A stretch of DNA of 64,000 nt from NCBI GenBank assembly GCA_001986395.2, contig MQVO02000001.1, positions 496,001 through 560,000 of the forward strand. Reading direction: 5' to 3'. Both the position numbers and the translations under genes were made by a program. Shown here piece by piece: positions 1 through 10,168 of the stretch. This DNA is from Irpex lacteus. Taxonomy: Eukaryota; Basidiomycota; Agaricomycetes; Polyporales; Irpicaceae. The first letter of the stretch is position 1; each line of letters begins with the position of its first letter. Below the pieces are notes generated by a model. It was not told where the DNA came from and searched no databases. It saw only the letters and a program-made list of their open reading frames with translations.

Positions 1-2046
1 GCCGAATTCATCAACGTTATTCACGACTTTGAAGCATGCGTCGTTCCCCAATCATGCAGTACGCATGAAGAAAACTGACTTCTGTGATAGCACGGTGGGG
101 TAAGTTCTCTCAACAGAAGTCGATAACTCCGTGCTGGTGGGTTGCTGAACTTACAGACTCTCTGTTCATAGGGCATACACCGGCTATATCGATATCGAAG
201 CGAGACATCTGTTCTTCTACTTCTTTGAGAGTAGGCGGAACGCTGCAGAAGATGACGTAGTCCTATGGACAAACGGCTGTTCTGGTGCATCCATGGGTCT
301 CTTCATGGAGCTTGGTATGCATATCAACTCATGTTTCCTTCCTAACGATGAAATCGGACTGATTTCGTCATACTTTTCCTCCAGGACCCTGTAAGGTTGC
401 TGGCCATGGGGCTGGCTTGATCGACAATCCATGGTCATGGAATGAACTTGCTAACGTTATTTTCATTGATCAGCCTATCGGGACGGGATTTTCATACGCT
501 GATCATGGAGAATACGTCGTAGGCCTCCTTATCCCCTATGTCTGTGTATGATACTGATTAGCATTATGCTCTCCTCAGAGTACGACGGAAGAAGCAGCAA
601 AAGATGTCGCCGTGTTTGTCGCAATATTCTTCGAATATTTCTCTCATTTGCAAGGAAATAAGTTGCATCTTGCTGGAGAGTCGTATGGCGTGAGTCAAGG
701 TCAGCCCTATTTATAAAACTAATATGACCTCATACGGTACACAGGGACGATATCTCCCTGTGTTTGCTTCTGAGATTCATGACCGCAAAGCAAGATTTGC
801 CGAGGCTGGTTTGGCCCCTATTAATCTCGACTCGATAATCATGGGTGAGCTGTATTTGCCTCAGTCTGCCTCATCATGATAGCATAATTATTACTCGCTG
901 CAGGCAACCCCTGCTCCGACATGCAGACTATGTATACCTCATACTATGAGGTACAATGCCAGCACAAGACGTTCCCTCCGGTTACTGACATCAGGTTAGT
1001 CATAGTATCTTTCCCTCGTTCACCCCACGACTCACACGTGAAATAATAATCCAGTCGTTGTGTAGATATGAAGCGGGCAGTAAGTCATAAAATCCTGCAT
1101 CCGATATGCAGGTGCTGATGCCTTTTATTTTAGCTCCCTCGATGTGAAAAATGGCTCCGCGATGGCTGTTATGATCACCGAGACCTCATCGACTGCGAAG
1201 CTGCCGTTGCCTTCTGCGAGCACCTTCTCATGGACCCATTCAGATATAACGGTACGCGCATTATACAGCTTCCTCATGTTGAAGGCTCATCCGGGATAGG
1301 TATGAATCCTTACGACCTCAGCAAACCATGGTATATTGTCTAGCCACATTCATCTTCGCCGCTGGTCAAGCTGATTTCTTATCTATCTGTCAGCGAAGGC
1401 GTGTACACAGAAACACTCTGCTATCCAATCACGAAGTAAACCTTGTTTACGCTTAGCACCAAAGTCTCTAGAGCTCTAACTATTGTCCTTCAGAAATATT
1501 GCCAAATATCTCGAAGACCCGGACGTGCGCAAGAAAATCGGCGTAGATCCTGCTTTACCAGCCACATTCACAGGATGTGCATGGGATGTCAGAGCTCGCT
1601 TCCGGAGTACGCAGGACCACATGAACCCAACGCAGTATCATATCGGTGCACTGCTTGACCGCGGTGTTCGAGTGTTGGTTTACGTTGGAGAAAACGATTG
1701 GATGTGCAATTGGGTGCGCCATTCTCCTTGTTCTCTGTTGATGTGAACGAAGCTCATATTTTTTTAGGTTGCAAACGAGAAGACGTCTTTGGAACTTGAC
1801 TGGTATGGTCGACATCAATTCAGCAAGGAGACTTTGAAGCCGTGGGATCTCAAAGGAAATGTTGCTGGGCAAACACGGAGTACGGGCCCATTGACATATG
1901 CGACTATTCGAGGCGCTGGACATATGGTGAGTAGTGCGCTGTTCCTCCAACGTCTTTGCTGACGTTCTGTGCAGGCACCTTATGACAAACCGGAGGAGTC
2001 GTTCGAGTTGATTAAGAGGTGGCTTGCACATGAGCCCTTGGCGTAA
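1..2046 (+). CDS. Serine carboxypeptidase (peptidase S10, CPY type), 5' end outside window
   Basis: This is a vacuolar or secreted serine carboxypeptidase that removes C-terminal residues from peptides. The first base in frame is position 2, and the exon reads [18 protein letters not shown] before a GTAAGT donor near 102. The next exon gives [20 protein letters not shown]. The substrate-binding region is [20 protein letters not shown], where most family members have NGGPGCSS. The nucleophile motif GESYG (near 675-690) is interrupted by an intron and continues [11 protein letters not shown]. The catalytic Asp lies in [11 protein letters not shown] (1681-1713) and the catalytic His in [16 protein letters not shown] (1906-2000). 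The stop is TAA at 2044-2046. About ten introns are visible. The signal peptide and propeptide must lie left of the window. The family assignment is firm; cellular location is inferred from the family. Confidence 0.9.
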
Positions 2047-2199
2047 GCTGGTGGATCTAGAAAGTGCCAATATTGATCATCATGTTGTCTGACTAAAATT
2101 CATTCCAGCTCTCTCATCTTCCATACAGTGTAGACTCCAGTCATCGGTTGCCGAAAGACGAATTGTAATTAAATAACGTATAGGCGAGTTTACAGCTAC

Positions 2200-3958
2200 T
2201 CATACCATCTCATCGCCAAGCACATACAAGTCGACTTTCCGAGTCCTCATTGCTGACTGTGCAGACCTTCCGCTCGGCAGCCCTGCAAACTGCACAAACC
2301 TCCCAGAGACAGGATCCACTCTGAATTCCATCGACTGGGCCTCGATGCTTTCATTTCTGTCCCCTATCAGCATTTGGGGAGCAAAGATCCGGGATGTACT
2401 TTCGAGGCGCATATTCCCTGGTGACTTGATTCTGCTACCTTGGGCTTGAGGGTAGTCGACAGTGTACGACCATAGCCCTGTGCGAGTGTACTTCTCACCC
2501 TCCAGGGGATCACGGCGTGGCCTCCGCCTTGGAGGGCGTTGCATGCATATTAGACCATGGTCCAAGCCTCCCTGCATCCGTACCAGTGCTTCGGGTACTG
2601 TAAGTAACGTAGTGATGGGCAGAGAGCCCTGAGATATATCCGTGCAGTTTACAGAGGTTGTGCGCGTTATGTGTATAACATACAGCCGTCTCGGGGTAAG
2701 GAGCAGCACGCGTACCGAGCATGGTAACGGGCTCCGTCGACTTGTATTGTCAACGACGCACTTTCCCACTAGCCACCAAGGTGAGTCGATCTCCCCGCTA
2801 TAAACCGGCTGGAGCAGAGCGGGGGGCTCGGTAGACTTGCTTGCTCTTGCGATGTCTATGAGTAGCATAGAACCGTGCCCCTCTCGTCGCTCCGAGCGGA
2901 TAAGGACAAAATCTGGAGACAGGAGCTCCAGTGAGCTGTCGGACTCGTTGGGATCCTGTACAACATGGATATGTCAGAGATGATGGTGTATCATGATGGA
3001 AACCTCACATGATCGCCTCTCAAAAAATGCGCAGTCTCCTTCTCTTTGTGACCCCCTTCGTCGATGATTTGTGTGGAGACTGCTATCAACCTCTTGTTGG
3101 ACGGATCTGGAAGGTAAAGGCGAGTAACACGTATGCTGGTGGTGCCCTCCTCACGGGACAAATGTAGACACAGCTCGGTATCGAGGGGGTCCTGCTGATC
3201 CGTTAAAACATGAGACAACTCATGCAGGGAGTATTTGTACACTCTCAGCTCGCGCGAAATGACAGATTCGGCCTCCCACTCAGGACCGTGGTCGGCGTCA
3301 TGGTCTTCAGTATCAAATGAATCAGTAAATTCACCAACACGGGTACATTACGTCAAGCTTACCGGTGGCAATGACAGCGATATAGCCATTGTGTGAGGAG
3401 GTGGGATAGAGACCATACAAGTCCGTGTGCGATGCTTCTGACAGATTGGCATTCTCCGGGCGGAGACAGGATACAATCTCTGCTCCGGTAGCTATATCAT
3501 AGATTGCCAGGTCACCGTATTTTCGTATAACGAGCAGTCGCTCGCCTCTTGGCAGCAGGGCTACGTCGATACGTTCAGAGGGTACGAATTCGATCGGCGT
3601 TGTCACTTTCTGATGCGGCAGCTTGGGGGAGCGGAAGGCACGATCTACCCGGAGGATGCGAGCTGCCTCATCACGTAGTTCTGAAGTTGACATTTTCTCC
3701 ACATCTTCGCGTGAACAAGCGGAGTGCTTGACGGCCATGAGGTCGATCAGCGCGGAAAGCCAGACAGCTCGATTGTTCACGATGGGTCGAAATCCTTTGC
3801 ATACCTAAGCGATTTTGTGAGCGGGAAGGGATGCTGTTTGAGATCAACGGTCATTTGGCTCTAGTACATACTGCTTGTAGCCTGCACAAGGACTTGAGGG
3901 ATAGGTTGCGGCATATCTCGAGCCAGACGTCGACAGGAATATCCTGGATGATTGCCAT
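2200..3958 (-). CDS. F-box domain protein (paralogue of the gene at 4933-6737)
   Basis: The N-terminus MAIIQDIPVDVWLEICRNLS fits an F-box, the Skp1-binding module of SCF ubiquitin ligases: Pro, W/L and a Leu-rich second helix. The exon ends at RLQA with a GTATGT donor and resumes VCKGFRPIVNNRAVWLSALI. The middle part (about 3331-3780) has a propeller-like LLVIRKYGDLAIYDIATGAE stretch, suggesting a C-terminal beta-repeat region. The last exon (2200-2868) ends DLYVLGDEMV and stops at 2200-2202. Exon order and splice phase match the divergent gene starting at 4933, so the two are duplicates. I chose the ATG at 3958. An in-frame upstream ATG at 4036 would add a hydrophobic 26-residue leader that the paralogue lacks. 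The F-box call rests on the short N-terminal motif; the substrate is unknown. Confidence 0.72.
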
Positions 3959-4039
3959 TGTGCCCCAGTATATCGTTATGATTCTAATGAATAAAGTAAG
4001 AAGGAGGGGTATGAGATTTACTGGTGCCTTGGGCACATA

Positions 4040-4932
4040 GTAGTGGACTGCATTCGTACTTACTGAATACCCTGTGAGAACCTGAATCCTTGGTACACAA
4101 ACGAAACACTCAGCGAGGCTGGTAGTAAGTTCAAGTTATAAGTCGAATCGCATCATACGCCTGTAGCATCATCCAACCTTACAAGCAATCAGCTGGGCGA
4201 GTATACCTGTGGAATGAACCACAATCTGGACGAGTTTCAATACATTTTCTCAAAGGGACTCCAACTTGTAAGTTGCTTACTGGGGTTGCCCGGTTGTTCA
4301 AGTTCGAAGGTTACTCTGAGCGTCACATACTTAGTCTGAAGATCAAACCGTTGTGATCAGAAAGTGAAACGATCCTGATGGCTTGGCTACAGACGAACTA
4401 CAAACCGAACTCGGTCTACGACTTCTACAGCCGGCGCCGAAGCCTCCTACTCTTGTACCACCACTGACATGCAGCCTCACACTGACATTAACGTCCACTT
4501 TAGTAAGCAAATTTCAACGATGTCTTAAGTCAGTGGCTTAATACCTACGGAAAATTCGTCTTAGTCAGTAGTTAGTTCCGAAAACCGCGTGCCTGCTACT
4601 ACTACGGCAGTGCTACGGTAGAAGTATCCAGGTCAAGCAACCTTACTTCGAAGTCACGTACAAACCTGGAACGTCGAGTTGTGCTGTGAGTGAACGCAAA
4701 TCTGTGCTCTTCAGGTGCAAAGATGATGGGCTATTCTCGCTGGAGAAACCCTGTCTACTCGCGAGCGTGATCTGGTTTTGGAATATCATGATGTCGTGTA
4801 CTGTGATAACCTCATAGGCGGTAATCAGTAGTCAGTTTACTGACGTTTTTACTAGCATATAATCCCACTAGACGAGGTAAAGTAAACTGCCGCAGCTTTT
4901 ATCTCATCTCGTACTGATTTTCGTGTCTTTAG
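4040..4932. other. Intergenic region between divergent F-box genes
   Basis: This 890-base stretch separates the 5' ends of two head-to-head paralogues and presumably holds both promoters. I see no convincing open reading frame, RNA gene or repeat. Confidence 0.5.
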
Positions 4933-6737
4933 ATGCCCAAGCCTGCGCATGCCATGGTGACGACAAATTCTCGGCCGGTGTCATGCCCTCAACCTATGGG
5001 TGGATCATGGGGCACGCTAGTGATACCCAGTGATATATGGCTTCACGTGTGCCTCTATCTGTCAGTTGAAGCTTTATATATGCTGCGTGCGGTACGTATC
5101 CTTTTACTACATTCAATGATCCACACTCAGCAATATTAAACTGGATTTTAGACCTGCCGGGAGATGTGTGAGACAATAGACTCGCATACAGTCTGGCTGT
5201 CGGTCTTGGAGGACCTACTAGAGATCAAGCCATCCGCGTACTCCAAACAGGACATTCGAGAGATGTCTGCCATCGAGTTACGCAAGGCTTCCCTTCGGAT
5301 TGTACTCGTCGACCGCGCCTATTCATCGCCGTCGTTACCTCATCGCGCAGTCGCGTTGTTCACGCCCGAGGAAATAAAGAGCTGCGTACAGACGCTTCTG
5401 TTTCCCGGGGGCAAGCGTTTACTCCTTCTGCACGACAACGGCTCCTTCAGAATCCACAATATCGATGAGAGGAAGACAGTACACCGTGTTCCTCCCCCCA
5501 GACCTAATCGCCGGGAATCATCCAGTACAGCCATGTTGTTTCCGGAGTCGATACACACAGGCTATATCGTTGTGCGATCGTCGTGTAAGTAGCCCTCTCG
5601 CTTCGTAACCTCCTCTGTCAATACTGAGGCCTCCAAACGACACTACAGACCGTCCTGACGCAGAATTAGCCAATGAACCAGATGCAGAGAGGGAAATATG
5701 GGTTATATACAGATACACTGCTGACGACGTTAAGCTTTTATTCACAGAAAGAACCCTTAGTCCCGCTATTTCGCTAGGGTATACCTTTTATCATCAAGAA
5801 GGCCTATTCCAACTAGCACAGATCCATCTACGGGATGCGGGAGATTACGAACTGTCTCTACGGAGCTTTGTTGACGGTGGGAGTGACAAACGAGACGTCA
5901 TAAAACTTCGTACTGAGGATGAGCAATCCGATGTAAGCCTAGCGCAATCAATTGATTACGTTTTCAATAACTGATTACTGTCTTGAAATATAGCCCGACG
6001 CCCTACATCTGCCCCGGTCGTGGCAACTTATATCTCCTCGATACTTGCTTACCAAAGGGCTGGACCAGGTTATGCTGTTTGACGTTTCCCGTTCTGTCCC
6101 GTGCGACTCTGTTTCGGCAAGCGACACAGCTCTCCGTCCTATCTGGAGGAGCCCTGTCCAAATTCGCTCGCTTTTCATGGCAGCTCATTCCGTGTCCTAC
6201 CATATCAGCGGTCAACGCCATTTCGCTCGTGTGACCTTCTGGGCCGAGTCCTCAACAGTTTATTTCATGGACATCCCTGTGATGGAGGACCTCGCGGTCG
6301 ACCAGGACATTCCCTTGTCATCTCTCAAGCTTCCAGTAATGGAAAGGACAGGACTGATGCATCAGATATACTGTGGAATAAATCATGGACTCATTCGATT
6401 ACCGCTCTTTTCTGGCAACGCTCGAAAGACTACCGATCAAGAAACCCTGTGGGCGTACACTCTGATACGTACAACACGCGAAGACAGTGAAAGTTGCGAG
6501 AACGCAGGCTGCTTACGTCTCGGTCTAGTGGATCCATCGCCGGTTCGCTTGGGGCGCATCTGGCAACCCTCGAACAAAGCACTCAAAGATTTTAGGAAGA
6601 CGAGCTTTGAAATCTGCGTCGACGACATCTCCGGAAGGTTCATTCAATTCGATTACGAAACGTTCGTCCACTCTAGTATTCCCCTCACAGGACAGCCCTC
6701 GCACATCATACTCTATACCCTCGACAACATAGCATGA
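4933..6737 (+). CDS. F-box domain protein (paralogue of the gene at 2200-3958)
   Basis: The start at 4933 (MPKPAHAMVTTNSR) leads into WGTLVIPSDIWLHVCLYLS, an F-box-like segment aligned with the opposite-strand neighbour. The first intron follows LRA (donor GTACGT near 5092) and the acceptor precedes TCREMCETIDSHTVWLSVL, the same place as in the paralogue. Shared blocks include the VDRAYSSPSLPHRAV region (VDRAFRSPKLPHQKV in the paralogue) and a lysine/arginine-rich LLFPGGKRLLLLHDNGSF segment that suggests one blade of a beta-propeller. The last exon ends LYTLDNIA with TGA at 6735-6737. The alternative start at 4954 (MVTTNSR) is also in frame. Likely role: substrate receptor of an SCF complex, inferred only from the F-box. 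Confidence 0.72.
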
Positions 6738-7866
6738 TCTTTCGGTAAATTTTCTCTTTTTATACATGTCGCCCGTAACTCCGTAATCAGAGAAGACTGT
6801 TTGGACTCTGCAATAAGTAACAGTAGCAAATTCGAGTCGCGACGGGACTCGCGAGCATGTAGAATATGAGCATGTCGCCTGGAGATACGTGTATACCCCA
6901 ACGACCGTCTGTGTCGACCATTTCCGGAGTTTTGACGTTTTGCCTCCGCATATCGAGACGTGTTTCTGTTACTACGGCGCCTGGGGAAGTGAACTACGTA
7001 GGAGAAGTGAACTATTCTTCAATGAGGCATATTCCACTCCACTGGCACCTCTAAGAAAAATCTCACATGTGTATGTATACAAAATATTGATGTACCCGGA
7101 ATTCTGTGGTCAACGGGCATTTAGTACGCCGTCCATAATTCATAGTGGTCATGATTTCTGGTGCAAAAGACCTGAAACGGACTATCTTTGGCGGATACTC
7201 ACGCCATTTCGAAACAGAAGGCTTGGATCCTTTACGGTCACACATATAGTATTCAATAAAACCTCAGAAAAGTGTGTTCGTGTAGATACAAAGGTTGTGG
7301 CAGCTGCAGAGGACGAAATATGTCCAGATGCGTGACATCAGATCGCCCAAGTTAACAAGCGCCACCCGGCCGAATTACGCGTGACATGCCGTGACAGTAC
7401 CTTGATTTCGTCGAAGAAAATTCACCTTCGTGCAGACATCCTCACACAATGGTTTCCCCATGAAAATATGTATAAATTCACGAGAAGATGTACAAGATAC
7501 TACTTAACGTCATTGTAAAAGAACCGAAGTTTTAATGGCCCGTATGAGCGAACGGGGGGAGAAGTGAACTATGTAGTTCACTTCCCCAGGCGCCCTAGTA
7601 TCTACGGTCCTGCCACTTGGTCCGATATTCGCCAACTTCATGTAATTCAAGGCACGTGCACAGGAGACAAGGACGTTCATGAAGGGTTTCAAATAACATT
7701 GTGAATACGCCGAAAATCCAGTTAGACCTCGTTAATAGGCGCATTGTAATCCACGTTTAACCATGCACGACCGCTACGAAGGTTCGACAACATGAATTGA
7801 TTGCAAGCAGCAAGGATGCAGAGTTCGTATTGTCCGTGCGTTCTAGATACAAGCATATCCAATGAT
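6738..7866. other. Gene-free stretch holding a small inverted-repeat element
   Basis: Apart from the element at 6972-7598 I find no supported gene here. The longest open frame (6889-7335) runs across the element's left terminal repeat and lacks recognisable domains. Confidence 0.45.
6972..7598. mobile_element. MITE-like element with 27-bp terminal inverted repeats
   Basis: The left end (6972-6999) and the reverse complement of the right end (7571-7598) are nearly identical: both contain GGCGCCTGGGGAAGTGAACT, with single mismatches near each end. A TA dinucleotide flanks both sides (6970-6971 and 7599-7600), which fits a TA target-site duplication as made by Tc1/mariner-type elements. The body is about 570 bp and has no credible transposase, so it would be non-autonomous. 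The right end also holds an almost perfect palindrome (GAAGTGAACTATGTAGTTCACTTC region, 7561-7584). A second copy elsewhere would be needed to prove it is mobile. Confidence 0.5.
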
Positions 7867-8839
7867 TTACTCCGCCTTCGACTCCGCGGGAGCGTTTCCA
7901 CTCTGCCACAGGACAAGCACATCAATTCATCGTACGCAACAGATACAATGATCCTTCTCACCTTCGCCTGCTGACGAGCATCGCCGATGTTGGAAGGGCC
8001 AGAGTCGTCCTTGGACTGCAAGGTGCCGGTCTTTTCGGGGGCAGCAGACTTGGCAGCATCTTGCTCGTGTCCGCTCTCGGACGCCTCGGCCTTTTCAGAG
8101 ATGGCCTTGTCGCCCTCTCCTTGCTCGGAGGAGGGAGCGGGAGCATCAGTTTTCTCGCCAGCTTCGGCCGCGTAGACGTCCTTGGGCGAGTCGTCCTCCT
8201 GAAAAGAATTAAGCTGCACGTTAGAGGGGGATATAAGCATTTGGGTCAAAGATACGCACAACTCCCTTGTTGATCGAGTCAGCTACTTCCTTGTTAGAAG
8301 CAGGGGTGCCCTCGTCGTCGGTAATCACAGAAGCCTCAGGTGCGGGCTCAACCTGAAGTTTAAACGTCATAACCGATGTGATTGGGACGAATGCTGGCAC
8401 GCGACTCACCGGAGCGTGCTCCTGAGGGGGTGGGGTGGCAGGAACTGGGGCAGCATCGGGGTTGGAGGCCTTCTCCTTGGGCAAAGAAGCCTGCTGAGCA
8501 TGGTGGGCCTGCTTGGACGCAGAGGGAGAGAGGAGGTACAGGGCCTGGTGAAAGTATACCATCAATTAATTAGTGAGAAATGAGGCAATTAGCGATAGAC
8601 GAGGAGACACGTACCGCAGGTCCAAAGACGAGAGCGGAACCAATCTAGAGTGTTAATATAACGTCAATAACTTGTCGTGACTATTAACCATTGCCCGCAC
8701 TTACAGCCCAAGCCCGGTCACTGCCCTGCGATTCATGGGCGGTGCTGCTCATGGCCCGACGGGGCGCGTTGCGGCCACCGACACGTGCTGCGGGGGCAGC
8801 GAAGCGAGCAAATGCATTGCGCGACAATCTGAAGGCCAT
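7867..8839 (-). CDS. Small mitochondrial membrane protein of unknown function
   Basis: The start at 8839 gives MAFRLSRNAFARFAAPAARV followed by GGRNAPRRAMSS, a typical cleavable mitochondrial presequence (Arg, Ser and Ala rich, no acids). After an intron, the short stretch IGSALVFGPALYLLSPSAS forms one membrane segment. The rest is a low-complexity acidic region (Glu, Asp, Ala, Ser, Lys rich). The last intron begins GTGAGA after QQAK and its acceptor near 7902 joins in phase to SGNAPAESKAE and a stop at 7867-7869. The architecture (presequence, one membrane span, disordered tail) recurs in small fungal inner-membrane proteins, but I do not recognise a named family. Confidence 0.7.
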
Positions 8840-9110
8840 GGTTGTTGGATGCAGCGAGCAGAGGGGAGAAGACGACCTGGAGGAGGATTCGAACGGTGGC
8901 AGGAACACCGTTAGGAGCGCCGGGCTCACGGAATGAACCGGTGGAAATGACGTAGAATAATGTGATCGGTCCATTTGGCGCTCATTGGTATAATTTCAAG
9001 TAAATGCTGTAGAAAATGTTCCTGGCCTTCACGTACTTAAATTTGTGCTCGCGTGTTTGGCCTCTTCGCAACAAAAGAAAAATGGAAGGCATAAAAACAA
9101 GACATTCGCC

Positions 9111-9424
9111 GACCGTGGGGGTCGAACCCGCGAATAGACATCAAATTATAAAATACTACTTAATCCATCGCGGGGGTCGAACCCGCGAAAATAACATCAA
9201 ATTATAAAGCACGAATTCGCCGCGGGGGTCGAACCCGCGGAATGAAGCAAAATAGACATCAAATTATACAACACCAATTCACCGCGGGGGTAGAACCCGC
9301 GAACAGGAGCAAAATAAACAACAAATTATAAAACACCAATTCACCGCGGGGGTCGAACCCGCGAACAGGAGCAAAATAGACAACAAATTATAAAACACCA
9401 ATTCACCGCGGGGGTCGAACCCGC
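9111..9424 (-). repeat. Tandem array of six tRNA T-arm (B-box) units, ~60 bp period
   Basis: Six cores of the form GCGGGTTCGACCCCCGCGG (minus strand) occur near 9111, 9168, 9220, 9281, 9342 and 9404. Each is followed by an AT-rich spacer containing CAAATTATA and ACACCAATTC. The cores match the T-arm of the tRNA-Lys at 9546-9672 and lie in the same orientation downstream of it. Five keep the GTTCGA core of a Pol III B-box; the fourth (9281) carries GTTCTA. No unit has an A-box, D-arm or anticodon arm, so these are not tRNA genes. Spacing is 57, 52, 61, 61 and 62 bp. Confidence 0.85.
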
Positions 9425-9535
9425 AGAATTCACGATATTTTGATTAAATGCTGTGGAGAATATTCCTGGCCTTCCTGGCCTTTCTACTCGCGTTTTTGGA
9501 CTTTTCAGAGCGAAAGGAACATGGAAGATGCAAAC

Positions 9536-9541
9536 AAAAAA
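9536..9541 (-). terminator. Pol III T-run terminator of tRNA-Lys
   Basis: Six consecutive T on the minus strand begin five bases after the tRNA 3' end, the usual RNA polymerase III stop signal. Confidence 0.75.
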
Positions 9542-9545
9542 CACT

Positions 9546-9672
9546 AGCCCACCGCGGGGGTCGAACCCGCAGCCTTCAGATCAAATTAAGGTTCACAGGG
9601 TTCGACCCCCGCGCCTTGGTTGTTAGACCCGCCTTAAAAGTCTGACGCTCTATCCGATTGAGCTAGGCGGGC
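9546..9672 (-). tRNA. tRNA-Lys (anticodon UUU) with a 53-nt intron
   Basis: Read on the minus strand, GCCCGCC (9672-9666) pairs with GGTGGGC (9553-9547), with one G-U pair. The D-arm is GCTC AATCGGATA GAGC. The anticodon arm is TCAGA CTTTTA, interrupted after position 37, then A TCTGA. The T-arm is GCGGG TTCGACC CCCGC. The anticodon TTT reads Lys codons AAA and AAG. The intron (9634-9582) sits at the canonical 37/38 position, is cut by the Sen endonuclease, and is long for a fungal tRNA. It contains a 16-base segment that is the exact inverse of the mature T-arm (9598-9613 against 9553-9568). The discriminator base appears to be U. Confidence 0.85.
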
Positions 9673-10168
9673 ATGTAAGGTGTATTATATTTATTGTACC
9701 CAAACAAACTATTGAGGCACAGCTCGGGAAGTAGAAAAAGTCTCGTCAACTCAAGTCCAACTTCGAGTTCGTTGCAGTTTTCATTACGATTCACTACGAT
9801 AGACTATAGTGTCTTCCTGCTCAACGTCAGCACTGACAGGCATCGCTCGACTCAGAAGAGCAATACAGCCTTTCACGCCGCCGGTGTCCAGGGCATCGTC
9901 CTGTTTGCTCTCTCGACTCAACGTGTAGATGGGTAAAGTTTCTTTTATCACCTTCATTCCCTCACACCAAAACTTCTACCACGGTCGAATCGTCCATGAA
10001 ACGGTCACCATTATCTATATGAATATGGAAAAAAGAGAGCGTATGATAGACGATATATGATAGACTGGTAGTATAATACACATGCATGCAGGGAGTACTC
10101 AAGTAACTCGATTAAACAAAAGATGGCAAGGAGCACGACAGACTAGAAACAACAGAATCGACTCTACT
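9673..10168. other. Intergenic region
   Basis: No gene is visible between the tRNA 5' end and the stop codon of the nuclear-basket gene. AT-rich sequence at 10010-10090 may be the 3' untranslated region of the latter. Confidence 0.4.

Larger units (their letters stand above)
9003..9550. repeat. Duplicated tRNA 3' flank bracketing a tandem array
   Basis: The stretch just downstream of the tRNA-Lys (about 9445-9550) and the stretch at about 9003-9115 share a degenerate order of motifs: AAATGCTGT, TTCCTGGCCTTC, CTCGCGTGTTTGG or its variant, ATGGAAG, then a T-arm core. So the tRNA 3' end and ~100 bp of its flank were copied once, and short units expanded between the copies. Confidence 0.6.

Noticed and set aside
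6889..7335. A 148-codon plus-strand gene
   Set aside because: The frame crosses the inverted repeat of the small element and shows no domain or intron signals.
7736..7866. Extension of the mitochondrial protein to about 7722 by reading through the last intron
   Set aside because: A GTGAGA donor and GGCAG acceptor give an in-phase join to a short terminal exon, so the read-through is unlikely.
9111..9424. CRISPR-like array (regular repeats with spacers)
   Set aside because: The spacers are near-identical and AT-rich, the repeats match the neighbouring tRNA T-arm, and the genome is eukaryotic.
9590..9672. A second tRNA on the plus strand using the T-arm-like segment at 9598-9613
   Set aside because: No matching acceptor, D-arm or anticodon arm exists on the plus strand; it is an inverted copy inside the intron.
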